DNA of 26,403 bases from an uncultured Collinsella sp. (GCA_900762325.1 CAAFGG010000051.1:1-26403), one strand, 5' to 3'; counted from the first letter of the stretch, positions 14,770-22,620 are shown. The notes: generated by a model from the letters alone, not told the origin. Numbers and translations are program-made.

Positions 14770-14953
14770 ACGAAAATGAACCCACCTAAAACAGGTGGGT
14801 GCCCTCATCGACTGTTCCAGCGTCCTTAACAACGAAGGATACCTGTACTAGGTACGACTGTGTGGGCTCCCTAAATAAACGCGACGGTTCACCCAGTTGC
14901 TCCGCGGGGGGCGGAATACCTACATCATAAAGCGGCACTTTGTCGATTCCAGT
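14770..14953 (-). ncRNA. Candidate ~180-nt structured RNA (6S-like, or a leader of the WecA/TagO gene)
   Basis: A perfect TATAAT on the minus strand (14965-14960) would start a transcript near 14953. Its 5' ATCGAC can pair with GTCGAT close to the 3' end, and inside are GTACCTAGTAC and TCCTT/AAGGA hairpins. It ends in ACCCACCT/AGGTGGGT (14780-14800) with a T-rich tail. Size and end-to-end pairing recall 6S RNA, the RNA polymerase regulator, but I cannot fold a clear central bubble. An internal TGGGTG could pair with CACCCA of the terminator, so it might instead be an attenuator ~230 nt before the WecA/TagO start. No reading frame here looks coding. Confidence 0.4.
14772..14800 (-). terminator. 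Terminator of the 14770-14953 RNA
   Basis: Perfect 8-bp stem with a 5-nt loop, followed on the minus strand by TCATTTTCG. Confidence 0.6.
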
Positions 14954-14954
14954 C

Positions 14955-14965
14955 TTGACATTATA
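14955..14965. promoter_or_regulatory. Overlapping divergent promoter boxes
   Basis: TTGACA (14955-14960, plus strand) overlaps the base pair where TATAAT on the minus strand (14965-14960) begins. The plus box, with a weak GACGAT 17 bp on, could serve the radical SAM gene at 15068; the minus box serves the candidate RNA. Polymerases could not occupy both at once. Confidence 0.4.
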
Positions 14966-15067
14966 AAAATCGTGTCGGACGATTACGGCGCCTTGGGCTT
15001 GGAGCCGTCTGTGCGGTCCGGGCTTTTGCGTTTGAGCTGCTGAATCGTTGTTTTGGAGCATGTTTTT

Positions 15068-16006
15068 ATGCCGACGTCGTTGACCGAACTTTTTTCGCCC
15101 GCCTGCCATTTGTGTCCACGCCGTTGCGGCGCGGCACGCGACGAGGGCGCGCGTGGCGTGTGCGGCGCCGACGACGCGCTTAAGGTCGCCCGCGCGGCGC
15201 TCCATATGTGGGAGGAGCCGCCCATCTCGGGTGAGGCCGGCTCGGGCACGATTTTCTTTAGCGGCTGTTCGCTCAAATGTGTCTACTGCCAAAACCACGA
15301 GATCTCGACGGGCAATTTCGGTCTTGAGATTACGCCCGAGCGCCTAGTCGAGATTATGCTGGAGCTGCAGGGCCAGGGCGCCAACAACATCAACCTGGTG
15401 ACTGCGACGCATTATGCTCACTTGCTGCCGGCCGCGATTGCCGCAGCGCGGGAGCGCGGGCTGGACATCCCGATCGTCTACAACACGAGCGGCTATGAAC
15501 GGGTGAGTGCCGTGGCTGCCCTGGGTGACCTGGTTGATGTGTGGCTCACCGACTTTAAATATGCCGATGCCGAGCTTGCGCAGTCGCTTTCTCATATTAA
15601 GGATTATCCGCGCGTGGCCGTGTCGGGCCTGTCTCAGATGGCTCGCGAGATCGAGCGCCGCGGGGGAGAGCTGGTGGACGACGAGGGGCTCATGAAGCGC
15701 GGTATGATCGTGCGTCACCTGGTGCTGCCGGGTCATGCGGACGATTCGTGCCGCGTGCTGGACCTGGTGTGGCAGACGGTGGGCGATGTGCCGATCTCGG
15801 TCATGAACCAGTACACGCCCAATGCGCTCATGCGCGAGCAAGGCGGCGAGTTGGCGCGCGCCGTGACGCGCGAGGAGTACGAGCAGGTGCTCGACCATGC
15901 CGACGACCTGGGCTTTACGACAATGTTCTGGCAAGAGGGCGGCGCGGTAGACGAGAGCTTCACCCCCGCCTTCGACACCACCGGCGTCCTCACCAGCGCA
16001 AAGTAG
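15068..16006 (+). CDS. PflX-like radical SAM protein (COG1313)
   Basis: 312 residues from ATG 15068, with GGAG 10 nt upstream. The N-terminus has CX2CX3C-type cysteines (13, 16, 20, then 32), followed by KVARAALHMWEEPPISG and the radical SAM cluster motif GCSLKCVYC (Cys 67, 71, 74). This order defines the PflX group, homologous to pyruvate formate-lyase activating enzymes. It would bind a 4Fe-4S cluster and cleave S-adenosylmethionine to a radical. The substrate of the group is unknown, and no glycyl-radical enzyme gene is adjacent. The extra N-terminal cysteines may bind metal or a second cluster. Confidence 0.9.
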   Translation: MPTSLTELFSPACHLCPRRCGAARDEGARGVCGADDALKVARAALHMWEEPPISGEAGSGTIFFSGCSLKCVYCQNHEISTGNFGLEITPERLVEIMLELQGQGANNINLVTATHYAHLLPAAIAAARERGLDIPIVYNTSGYERVSAVAALGDLVDVWLTDFKYADAELAQSLSHIKDYPRVAVSGLSQMAREIERRGGELVDDEGLMKRGMIVRHLVLPGHADDSCRVLDLVWQTVGDVPISVMNQYTPNALMREQGGELARAVTREEYEQVLDHADDLGFTTMFWQEGGAVDESFTPAFDTTGVLTSAK

Positions 16007-16016
16007 AGCGCACGCT

Positions 16017-16051
16017 GATGATTTTTCTGGGACGGGGATTAAAAAATCATC
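16017..16051. repeat. GGGACGGGG repeat, copy 2
   Basis: GATGATTTTT (16017-16026) and AAAAATCATC (16042-16051) flank CTGGGACGGGGATTA, the same core as at 3247-3277. TGGGACG also has a complement (CGTCCCA) at ~16090, giving a wider fold. It follows the radical SAM stop by 10 bp. Confidence 0.65.
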
Positions 16052-16116
16052 GAGAGGATCGCCTGTTCGAAAAGTTGTCAAAATAGCCGCGTCCCAAAAA
16101 GACTGGTTATTGGGCG

Positions 16117-16144
16117 TTGACAGTTGGCGAGCCGTAGGTAAAAT
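16117..16144 (+). promoter_or_regulatory. Promoter of tRNA-Ala
   Basis: A perfect TTGACA (16117-16122), a 16-bp spacer and TAAAAT (16139-16144). The tRNA begins 14 nt after the -10 box. Confidence 0.75.
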
Positions 16145-16157
16145 ATCGACTTGTCCT

Positions 16158-16230
16158 GGGGACGTAGCTCAGTTGGGAGAGCGCTGCCGTCGCATGGCAG
16201 AGGCCGAGGGTTCGACTCCCTTCGTCTCCA
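16158..16230 (+). tRNA. tRNA-Ala (anticodon CGC)
   Basis: A full cloverleaf of 73 nt: acceptor GGGGACG/CGTCTCC with a G3-U70 pair, the alanine identity mark; D arm GCTC/GAGC; anticodon arm CTGCC/GGCAG with loop GTCGCAT, anticodon CGC at 16191-16193; five-base variable loop; T arm GAGGG/CCCTT with loop TTCGACT. The CCA end is not encoded (A then CCC). It reads the GCG alanine codon. The own promoter and terminator make it a single-gene unit. Confidence 0.95.
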
Positions 16231-16246
16231 CCCATGGATTTGATAA

Positions 16247-16277
16247 GCCGCTGACATTGTGTCGGCGGCTTTTTTTA
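16247..16277 (+). terminator. Terminator after tRNA-Ala
   Basis: GCCGCTGAC (16247-16255) pairs with GTCGGCGGC (16261-16269), one wobble, 5-nt loop, then eight T's. It ends 19 bp before the next gene. Confidence 0.85.
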
Positions 16278-16295
16278 AACAGAAAGGGCTGCACC

Positions 16296-16760
16296 ATGGC
16301 CGAGCTTGAGTCCCAACCACTGTCTGCCGAGGAGCGCGCCGAGTTGGAAGAGCTCCGCGCCGAGAAAGCTCGTCGCGAGGCCCAGGAAGAGGCACGCCGC
16401 GAGCGTGAGGAGCTGGCCGCCCTGCGTGCCGAGCGCGCGAAGGCCGAGGAGGCAGCCGCGAAGGTTGCATCCGAGCCTGCGCCCAAGCCCGCGCCTGCGC
16501 CCAAGCCCGCCGCCGCGAAGCCCGCGCCCACCGCACCCAAACCTCAGCCTAAAAAGGCCGCTCGTCCCAAGTCCGTCGAGCCCAAACCGAGCCGTGACGA
16601 GATGACCTTTGCCCAGCGCATGGTCACCTCCAAGGAGCCTACGGGCGAGAATGAGATCCCCGGCATGGCTCCGGCTCAAAAAATCATCATCGTGCTCGCC
16701 CTCATCGCGTTTATCGTCTTTATGGTCTACACGATCACGGGCAGCATGGGCCTGCACTAA
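16296..16760 (+). CDS. Tail-anchored protein with coiled coil and Ala/Pro/Lys linker, unknown function
   Basis: 154 residues, not recognised. Residues ~10-58 are a strongly charged Glu/Arg/Ala helix with a heptad look; ~59-100 are a Pro/Ala/Lys linker with PKPAP-type repeats, basic overall; residues 130-148 are a single hydrophobic segment (KIIIVLALIAFIVFMV and on), leaving six residues outside. The layout suggests a C-terminally anchored membrane protein with a long cytoplasmic arm. ATG 16296 has AAAGGG upstream. It starts 19 bp after the tRNA terminator and lies 82 bp before pncB, so it may share a transcript with pncB. Codon use is normal for the window. Confidence 0.75.
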   Translation: MAELESQPLSAEERAELEELRAEKARREAQEEARREREELAALRAERAKAEEAAAKVASEPAPKPAPAPKPAAAKPAPTAPKPQPKKAARPKSVEPKPSRDEMTFAQRMVTSKEPTGENEIPGMAPAQKIIIVLALIAFIVFMVYTITGSMGLH

Positions 16761-16842
16761 CCTGTTCGCGCTGGGCTCCATGCCCGCACGTCCGCCTCGC
16801 CCAACCCTCAACCTCTGCACAACACATCCGAAAGGTCGCCCC

Positions 16843-18348
16843 ATGGCTTTGACCGACATCTCGCATCCCACCGACATCGCAATGCTCACCGATCTGTACG
16901 AACTCACTATGGCCCAGGGCCTGTGGGAGAGCGGCAAGGCCAATGAGCAGGGTTGTTTTACGGCGTTTTACCGCGACCATCCCTTTGGCAGCGCGTATGC
17001 CGTCATGTGCGGCACCGCCGAGCTGCCCGAGCTTGTCGAGAACCTGCGCTTTACGCCCGAGGACATCGACTATTTAGCTTCGCTCCAGGCTCCGGCCGGC
17101 GGCGCGATGTTTAAGCCTGCATTCCTCGACTACCTGCGCAACTTCCATGCGCACGTGAACATTGACGCCGTGCCCGAGGGCGAGCTCGTCTTTCCGCGCG
17201 AGCCCATGGTGCGCGTCACCGGCCCGTCGCTGGAGTGCCAGCTGCTCGAGACCGCGCTGCTCAACATCGTCGGCTTCCAGACGCTTGTCGCCACCAAGAC
17301 GGCGCGCGTGGTGTTGGCGGCCGACGGTCGTCCCGTGGCCGAGTTTGGCCTGCGCCGTGCCCAGGGTCCCGATGGCGGCCTGGCCGTCGCGCGCGCGAGC
17401 TACGTTGCCGGCTGTTCCTCTACGTCTAATGTGCTCGCCGGTCGCCGCTACGGTATTCCCGTCTTCGGCACGCATGCGCACAGCTGGGTGATGAGCTTCG
17501 ATTCCGAGCTCGAGGCCTTCCGCGCCTTTGCCAAGTCGAGCCCCAAGAACTGTACGCTGCTCATCGACACCTACGATGTACGCGAGGGCTGCGAGCACGC
17601 CATTACGGTTGCCAAGGAGATGGAGGCGGTGGGCGAGCGCCTGTCGGCTATTCGCATCGACTCGGGCGACCTCGCCAAGCTGTCCAAGTATGTCCGCGGC
17701 CGTTTCGATGCTGAGGGCCTGTCCTATGTGGGGATTTCGGTCTCCAACGACCTGGACGAGTACACGATCCAGTCGCTGCTCGACCAGGGCGCGCCCATCG
17801 ATAGCTTTGGCGTGGGCACCAAGCTCGCGACCTGCTACGATCAGCCGGCGTTGGGCGGCGTGTACAAGCTTTCGGCCCGCCGCGCGAGCGACACGGAGCC
17901 GTGGACGCCGGTGGTGAAGCTTTCCGAGCAGCCCTACAAGCGCACGATCCCCGGCGTGCAGCGCGTGCGACGCTATTACGATGGCTTTGGCGGCCCGGTC
18001 TGCGACATGATCTATGACGAGGACCATCTGGCAGGGGAGGGCGCCGCGCGCGGCAATACCCTTGTGGCCGTGAACGATGCCGCCTTGGTGACCGATGTGT
18101 CCGAGCTCGAGTATCGTGAGCTGCTGGTGCCGATTGTGCGCGACGGCAGCGCGGTGGCTCCTCGCGAGAGCATCAAGGACGCGCGCGAGCGCTGTGCTTG
18201 GGCGCTCGATCATCTGGACGCGGCTTTCAAGCGCTTCCTGTATCCGCAGACCTACGTGGTGGGTATGGAACAGGGCCTGGCCCAGGTGCGCGACGAGCTC
18301 GTGCGCAAGAACATGGCCGCGGCTTCGGCCTTCCCCTGGGCAAAATGA
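16843..18348 (+). CDS. pncB: Nicotinate phosphoribosyltransferase
   Basis: 501 residues, typical for the longer bacterial form. It makes nicotinate mononucleotide from nicotinate, PRPP and ATP in NAD salvage. Visible family features are LTDLYELTMAQ at the N-terminus (residues ~15-25), FGTHAHSW with the catalytic-site His (208-215), IDSGDL (272-277) and FGVGTKLATC for phosphate binding. ATG 16843 has GAAAGG 8 nt upstream. A longer in-frame reading from 16609 overlaps the preceding gene and is not needed. The stop codon TGA lies inside the left arm of the repeat at 18342-18390. Confidence 0.96.
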   Translation: MALTDISHPTDIAMLTDLYELTMAQGLWESGKANEQGCFTAFYRDHPFGSAYAVMCGTAELPELVENLRFTPEDIDYLASLQAPAGGAMFKPAFLDYLRNFHAHVNIDAVPEGELVFPREPMVRVTGPSLECQLLETALLNIVGFQTLVATKTARVVLAADGRPVAEFGLRRAQGPDGGLAVARASYVAGCSSTSNVLAGRRYGIPVFGTHAHSWVMSFDSELEAFRAFAKSSPKNCTLLIDTYDVREGCEHAITVAKEMEAVGERLSAIRIDSGDLAKLSKYVRGRFDAEGLSYVGISVSNDLDEYTIQSLLDQGAPIDSFGVGTKLATCYDQPALGGVYKLSARRASDTEPWTPVVKLSEQPYKRTIPGVQRVRRYYDGFGGPVCDMIYDEDHLAGEGAARGNTLVAVNDAALVTDVSELEYRELLVPIVRDGSAVAPRESIKDARERCAWALDHLDAAFKRFLYPQTYVVGMEQGLAQVRDELVRKNMAAASAFPWAK

Positions 18349-18390
18349 TCTCTTGGGGACGGAGGAAAACGGATCATTTTCGTCCGTCCC
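18342..18390. repeat. GGGACGG repeat with two exclusive hairpins at the pncB stop
   Basis: AAAATGATC (18342-18350) can pair with GATCATTTT (18372-18380), or GGGACGGAGGAAAA (18356-18369) with TTTTCGTCCGTCCC (18377-18390, one mismatch). The arms overlap, so only one forms. The pncB stop codon is inside the first arm. It is related to the copies at 3247 and 16017. Confidence 0.6.
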
Positions 18391-18451
18391 GCACCAGGTG
18401 CCCCGGCTGCTCCAGTTCGCCCGCTCGCTCAACATCCGATTGGTTTGACGT

Positions 18452-19579
18452 ATGACGACTTCTTATAAAACGATGGTGGTAAAGATCGGCTCGTCCACGG
18501 TGGTGGGTGCCGACGGTAAGGTCAACCGCGCGTTTATCGGTGGCCTGGCCGATCAGGCCGCGGCCTTGCGCAAGCTCGGCTGGCGCTTGGTCGTGGTGAG
18601 CTCCGGCGCCATTGCCTGTGGCTATCCCGTGCTGGGCTTCGACCGCAAACCGGTCGGCGATCTGCCGAGCCTGCAGGCATGCGCTTCGGCCGGCCAGTGC
18701 ATCATCTCGTCGGCCTACGATGAGGAGTTCCATGCGCGTGACCTACTCACCTCGCTCGTGCTGCTCACGCGTCACGACACGGCGCGCCGTACGTCCTACC
18801 TGCACGCGCGCGACGCTTTGCTGCGCCTGGTGGAGCTGGGCGTGGTGCCGGTCGTCAACGAAAACGACACCGTCACCGTTGACGAGATCAAGTTCGGCGA
18901 CAACGACACGCTGGCTGCGCTCGTGAGCTGCCTGGTTTCTGCCGATCTGTGCGTGACGCTCTCGGACATCGACGGCCTCTACACCGCCAATCCGCATGAG
19001 GATCCGACGGCCGAGTTTATCCCGGTCGTGCGCAAAATCGATGCTAAGATCATCGCCTCGGCGGGCGATTCTTCAACGTCGGTGGGCACCGGCGGCATGA
19101 TCACCAAGATCCGCGCGAGCCGCATTTTGATGACGGCCGGCATTCAGAGCGTGATTTGCTCGGGCGAGGAGCCCGATGCGCTCGTGCGCCTGGCCCGTGG
19201 CGAGAGCGTGGGAACCCTGTTCGATCCGCCGGCGGAGCGCCTGGACATTGCGCCGCGCAAGCTGTGGATCGCGCTGGGTGACAAGGCTCATGGCTCGGTA
19301 ACGGTTGACGACGGTGCCGCGAAGGCGCTGGTCAGTCGCGGTTCGTCCTTACTCGCGGTGGGTATTCGCCAGGTCGATGGCGAGTTTGCCGAGGGCGATG
19401 TGCTCGATGTGTGCGACCCGAGCGGTATGGTTGTCGCCCGCGGTATCGCCGAGGCCGATTCGGACGTGCTGGAGCTTGCTGCCGGCCGCCGCCAGGATCA
19501 GATTGCCAGCAACCGCCTGCTGGCAGACCTGGCCGAGAAACCCGCGATCCACCGAGATAACTTAATCGTCTTCGCCTAA
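18452..19579 (+). CDS. proB: Glutamate 5-kinase
   Basis: 375 residues: an amino-acid kinase domain, then a PUA domain (~275-360). It phosphorylates glutamate as the first step of proline synthesis; the product is used by ProA. Motifs are VVKIGSST at the N-terminus, SSGAIACG (from residue 50), NENDTV (136-141) and GDNDTLAAL (from 149). The kinase domain usually carries the proline feedback site. There is no convincing ribosome site before ATG 18452. proA lies 1.7 kb further on with an opposed gene between, so the usual proBA operon is broken here. Confidence 0.96.
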   Translation: MTTSYKTMVVKIGSSTVVGADGKVNRAFIGGLADQAAALRKLGWRLVVVSSGAIACGYPVLGFDRKPVGDLPSLQACASAGQCIISSAYDEEFHARDLLTSLVLLTRHDTARRTSYLHARDALLRLVELGVVPVVNENDTVTVDEIKFGDNDTLAALVSCLVSADLCVTLSDIDGLYTANPHEDPTAEFIPVVRKIDAKIIASAGDSSTSVGTGGMITKIRASRILMTAGIQSVICSGEEPDALVRLARGESVGTLFDPPAERLDIAPRKLWIALGDKAHGSVTVDDGAAKALVSRGSSLLAVGIRQVDGEFAEGDVLDVCDPSGMVVARGIAEADSDVLELAAGRRQDQIASNRLLADLAEKPAIHRDNLIVFA

Positions 19580-19593
19580 CCAATTGACGCTGC

Positions 19594-19691
19594 AAACGCC
19601 CCTAAGCGGCAATCTGACGTTCAATCGTCGGGCATGACCAAAAGGTCAATGCCCTCCTCTTTCACGTCACCTTGCTCGCTTAGGGGCGTTT
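19594..19691. terminator. Nested long-stem structure, likely bidirectional terminator
   Basis: Three stems are nested: AAACGCCCCTAAGC with its perfect complement (19594-19607, 19678-19691); TGACGT/ACGTCA (19615-19620, 19664-19669); and GGGCATGACC with GGTC-A-ATGCCC (19630-19639, 19644-19654). The ends are TTT-rich on each strand (GGGGCGTTTTCG; GGGGCGTTTGC). It lies between the convergent proB and hydrolase genes. It is far longer than a normal terminator. Confidence 0.55.
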
Positions 19692-19738
19692 TCGCTTTCC
19701 GTCCTCTACCCGCGGCATCGTCGTTGTCGGTACTTATT

Positions 19739-19767
19739 CGGCACTTGGGGACGTTCCTGTTGTGCCG
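19739..19767. repeat. 29-bp GGGAC palindrome, third copy
   Basis: CGGCAC and GTGCCG flank TTGGGGACGTTCCTGTT. Same unit as the pair at 6828-6883. It is 22 bp beyond the end of the hydrolase gene. Confidence 0.65.
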
Positions 19768-19788
19768 GTTGACGGGGACACTTCTTCA

Positions 19789-21207
19789 CTAGAAGATTCG
19801 GCGCAGGTCTCCGCGGTTGAGGGCTTCGTCGAAGAGGTGCTTGAATACCACGTTGCCGTGCAGGCCGTCGTGCTCGAACTCGTTGGTCACCCAGGCGTGC
19901 GAGTTGCCCACGCGGCTGAGCGTGTCGAGCTGCAGGCCCGAATCCACGTACATGTCATCGAAGTACACAGCGGCCTGGAGTGGCACTTCGTTGCAGGCAA
20001 GTCGCTGCGGGTCGTAGATCTTGTCCCAGCTGGTGTCTTCCATCAGCAGATCCATTGCGGGCTTGAAGGGCTTGAGCTCGGTCATCTGCTCAAACATCCA
20101 CGGGAACATGGCCTCGCCGGTAAACATGAGCGGGCGCGCGAGTGTGTCGAACTCGGCACGATGAGCTTTCTCTTCTGCCGCGGCCCAGCGAATAGGCATG
20201 GTGTCGCCGTCGGCGTAGATGAATTCCTGCAACGTCCAGTACAGCGGATTCGTGCGCGTGTTGGTGCGCTCGAAGGCACGCATCAAAAAGCTATCGGATA
20301 CTGAGGCGCCGCAGCCCAGCGTGCCGTCGCCGTCAACAAAAGCGTGATCGATAATCCAATGCATGCGCTCAAAGCTCGGCTTCATGCCAAAGTCGCTACC
20401 CATAAGCTGCAGGCGCTCGACCGTCATCGGCGAGCCGTCGGGCAGCACGGGCTTTTGCTCCTCGAGGGCATCTGCCAGGTCCGCCACGCGCTCGACGTCG
20501 GCGGGGTAGCGGTCGTAGTACTGCTGCGTCTTGGCTGCCATGCGCGGAAAGGTGTGCGCGTAGACCTCGCTGGCGCTCGCCGGCACGTGCGGAATGCCGC
20601 CGCAGGTAAAGCTCGCCGCCACGCCCTCGGGGAAGAGCGACAGGTAGCTCAGCGTCAAAAAGCCGCCGTAGCTTTGGCCGAGCGTGACCCACGGCTTGCC
20701 GCCAAAGCCCACGAGGCGCAGGTACTCAAAATCGCGCACGATGGAGCTGGCGAGGTGACGCTTGAGAAAGTCCGCCTGCGAGCGTGCGGCATCGGAGCCG
20801 ACCGCCGTCGCGCGCTCGTCTAGAGCCGCGATCGTACGCCCGTCTACACAGCTGCTGCGCCCGGTGCCGCGCTGGTCGGGCAGGACGACGCGGAAGTGCT
20901 TGACGGCCTCCTCGATCCAGCCATCGCTTGTGGGCGACAGCGGACGCGGACTCTCGCCACCGGGGCCGCCCTGCAAAAACAGGAGCAGCGGCAGATCGTC
21001 GTTGATGCGGTCGGCCGCGCAAACCACGCGGTAGAAGAGCTTGATGCTCTCGGGCGCGCCGGCGATTGGTGCCGGCATAGCGCCGCGGCGCATGGTGCTG
21101 CCGACGGCCAGGAGCATCGGCTCCAGGCCGCGCCAGTCAAGGGGGACGTCGATGCTGTGGTCCTCGACGTAAAGGCCGGGGACGTGGTACGAAGTGATGA
21201 GGGCCAT
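19789..21207 (-). CDS. Prolyl aminopeptidase-like alpha/beta hydrolase (peptidase family S33)
   Basis: 472 residues from ATG 21207 (GGAAG 7 nt upstream). Motifs of the S33 family are the oxyanion loop GGPGG (80-84), PDQRGTGRS (110-118), the nucleophile elbow GQSYGG with Ser179, and a C-terminal EFEHDGLH that supplies the catalytic His; the Asp is probably in YFDDMYVDSG. Such enzymes remove N-terminal proline from peptides. It is longer than typical iminopeptidases (~310) and fits the larger 'alpha/beta fold, TAP-like' group. No signal peptide is seen. It sits between proB and proA in reverse, so proline may link the three genes, though the substrate is not proven by sequence. Confidence 0.85.
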   Translation of the reverse strand: MALITSYHVPGLYVEDHSIDVPLDWRGLEPMLLAVGSTMRRGAMPAPIAGAPESIKLFYRVVCAADRINDDLPLLLFLQGGPGGESPRPLSPTSDGWIEEAVKHFRVVLPDQRGTGRSSCVDGRTIAALDERATAVGSDAARSQADFLKRHLASSIVRDFEYLRLVGFGGKPWVTLGQSYGGFLTLSYLSLFPEGVAASFTCGGIPHVPASASEVYAHTFPRMAAKTQQYYDRYPADVERVADLADALEEQKPVLPDGSPMTVERLQLMGSDFGMKPSFERMHWIIDHAFVDGDGTLGCGASVSDSFLMRAFERTNTRTNPLYWTLQEFIYADGDTMPIRWAAAEEKAHRAEFDTLARPLMFTGEAMFPWMFEQMTELKPFKPAMDLLMEDTSWDKIYDPQRLACNEVPLQAAVYFDDMYVDSGLQLDTLSRVGNSHAWVTNEFEHDGLHGNVVFKHLFDEALNRGDLRRIF

Positions 21208-21319
21208 GTGAGTCTTCCGTTCGTTGCGGTGTTTCGGGTTGACCAATTCTACCGCCGCGGGCGAGGCCATGTGCAAATCGGCTACCATGGTTGCAAACTT
21301 CTAGGAGAAAGGGCCGCCC

Positions 21320-22606
21320 ATGTCGGTCGATATAGCCACGTATGTCCACGATCTTGCCGTTGCCGCCAAGGCAGCGTCGGCCTCGCTTGCCACGGCGAGC
21401 GATGAACAGCGCCAGGAGGCCGTGCGCGCCATGGCCGCAGCACTGCGCAACGGTGTCGACTCCATCGTCGCCGCCAACGAGCTCGATATGTCCGCCGCGC
21501 GCGATGCGGGTACCTCGGCCGGACTGCTCGATCGTCTGCTGCTGACGCCCGAGCGCGTCGAGGGCATGGCCGCCGGCCTGGAAAAGCTCGCCGAGCTGCC
21601 CGATCCCGTGGGCCGCGTGCTCGACCACCGCGTGCTTGCAAGCGGCGTGGACCTGACCCGTGTGAGTGTGCCGCTGGGCCTGGTCGCTATGGTCTACGAG
21701 GCGCGCCCCAACGTGACGGCCGACGCCGCGGGCATCTGCATCCGCACCGGCAACGCCTGCATTCTGCGCGGCGGCTCGCTGGCCTATCACTCGTGTGCCA
21801 TGATCGCCGAGCTGCTGGCCGATGCGCTCGAGGCCAAGGGCTTCCCGCGCGAGGCCGTGTCGATGATCGAGTCCACCGACCGCGAGGCCACTGGCGAGCT
21901 CATGAAGCTCCGCGGTATTGTCGACGTACTCATTCCGCGCGGCGGTGCAGGCCTGATCCAGCGCTGCGTGCGTGAGTCGCTTGTGCCGGTGATCGAGACG
22001 GGCACGGGCAACTGCCACATCTACGTGCATGAATCCGCCGACTTTGATAAGGCGCTCAACATTATCGTTAATGCCAAGACCCAGCGCGTAGGCGTGTGCA
22101 ATGCCGCCGAGTCGCTGCTGGTCGACCGTGCTGTGGCCGATGCGTTTTTGCCCGCAGTCGTGGCCGTGCTGCATGACCACGGCGCGCTCATTCACGGCGA
22201 CGAGGCAACCTGCGCCGCATGCGCCGATGCCGGGCTTGCCGAGGGTGATGACTACGTCGCCGCGACTGAGGAGGACTGGGGTCGCGAGTACCTGGCGCTC
22301 GAGATGAGCGTGAAGGTCGTGGCAAGCGAGGACGAGGCCATCGCACACATCAACCGCTACGGCACGATGCACTCCGAGGCCATCGTTGCCGAGGACACGG
22401 ATGCTTGCGAGCGCTTCCTGGATGCGGTCGATGCCTCGGCCGTGTACGCCAACGCCAGCACGCGCTTCACCGACGGCGGCGAGTTTGGCCTGGGCGCCGA
22501 GATCGGCATCTCGACCCAAAAGCTCCACGCCCGCGGCCCCTTCGCCGCCGAGGCCCTCACCACTTACAAATACAAGCTCCGAGGCACCGGCCAGGTCCGC
22601 CCCTAA
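21320..22606 (+). CDS. proA: Glutamate-5-semialdehyde dehydrogenase (gamma-glutamyl phosphate reductase)
   Basis: 428 residues, a normal ProA size, of the aldehyde dehydrogenase superfamily. It reduces the ProB product with NADPH to glutamate semialdehyde, which cyclises toward proline. Motifs are YEARPNVTADAAG, the nucleotide-loop GNACILRGGS, and VCNAAESLLV with the catalytic Cys260. ATG 21320 has AGGAG 10-15 nt upstream. It is divergent from the hydrolase gene; the starts are 112 bp apart and share the control region. Confidence 0.97.
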   Translation: MSVDIATYVHDLAVAAKAASASLATASDEQRQEAVRAMAAALRNGVDSIVAANELDMSAARDAGTSAGLLDRLLLTPERVEGMAAGLEKLAELPDPVGRVLDHRVLASGVDLTRVSVPLGLVAMVYEARPNVTADAAGICIRTGNACILRGGSLAYHSCAMIAELLADALEAKGFPREAVSMIESTDREATGELMKLRGIVDVLIPRGGAGLIQRCVRESLVPVIETGTGNCHIYVHESADFDKALNIIVNAKTQRVGVCNAAESLLVDRAVADAFLPAVVAVLHDHGALIHGDEATCAACADAGLAEGDDYVAATEEDWGREYLALEMSVKVVASEDEAIAHINRYGTMHSEAIVAEDTDACERFLDAVDASAVYANASTRFTDGGEFGLGAEIGISTQKLHARGPFAAEALTTYKYKLRGTGQVRP

Positions 22607-22620
22607 CGCCCGCGCAAACA

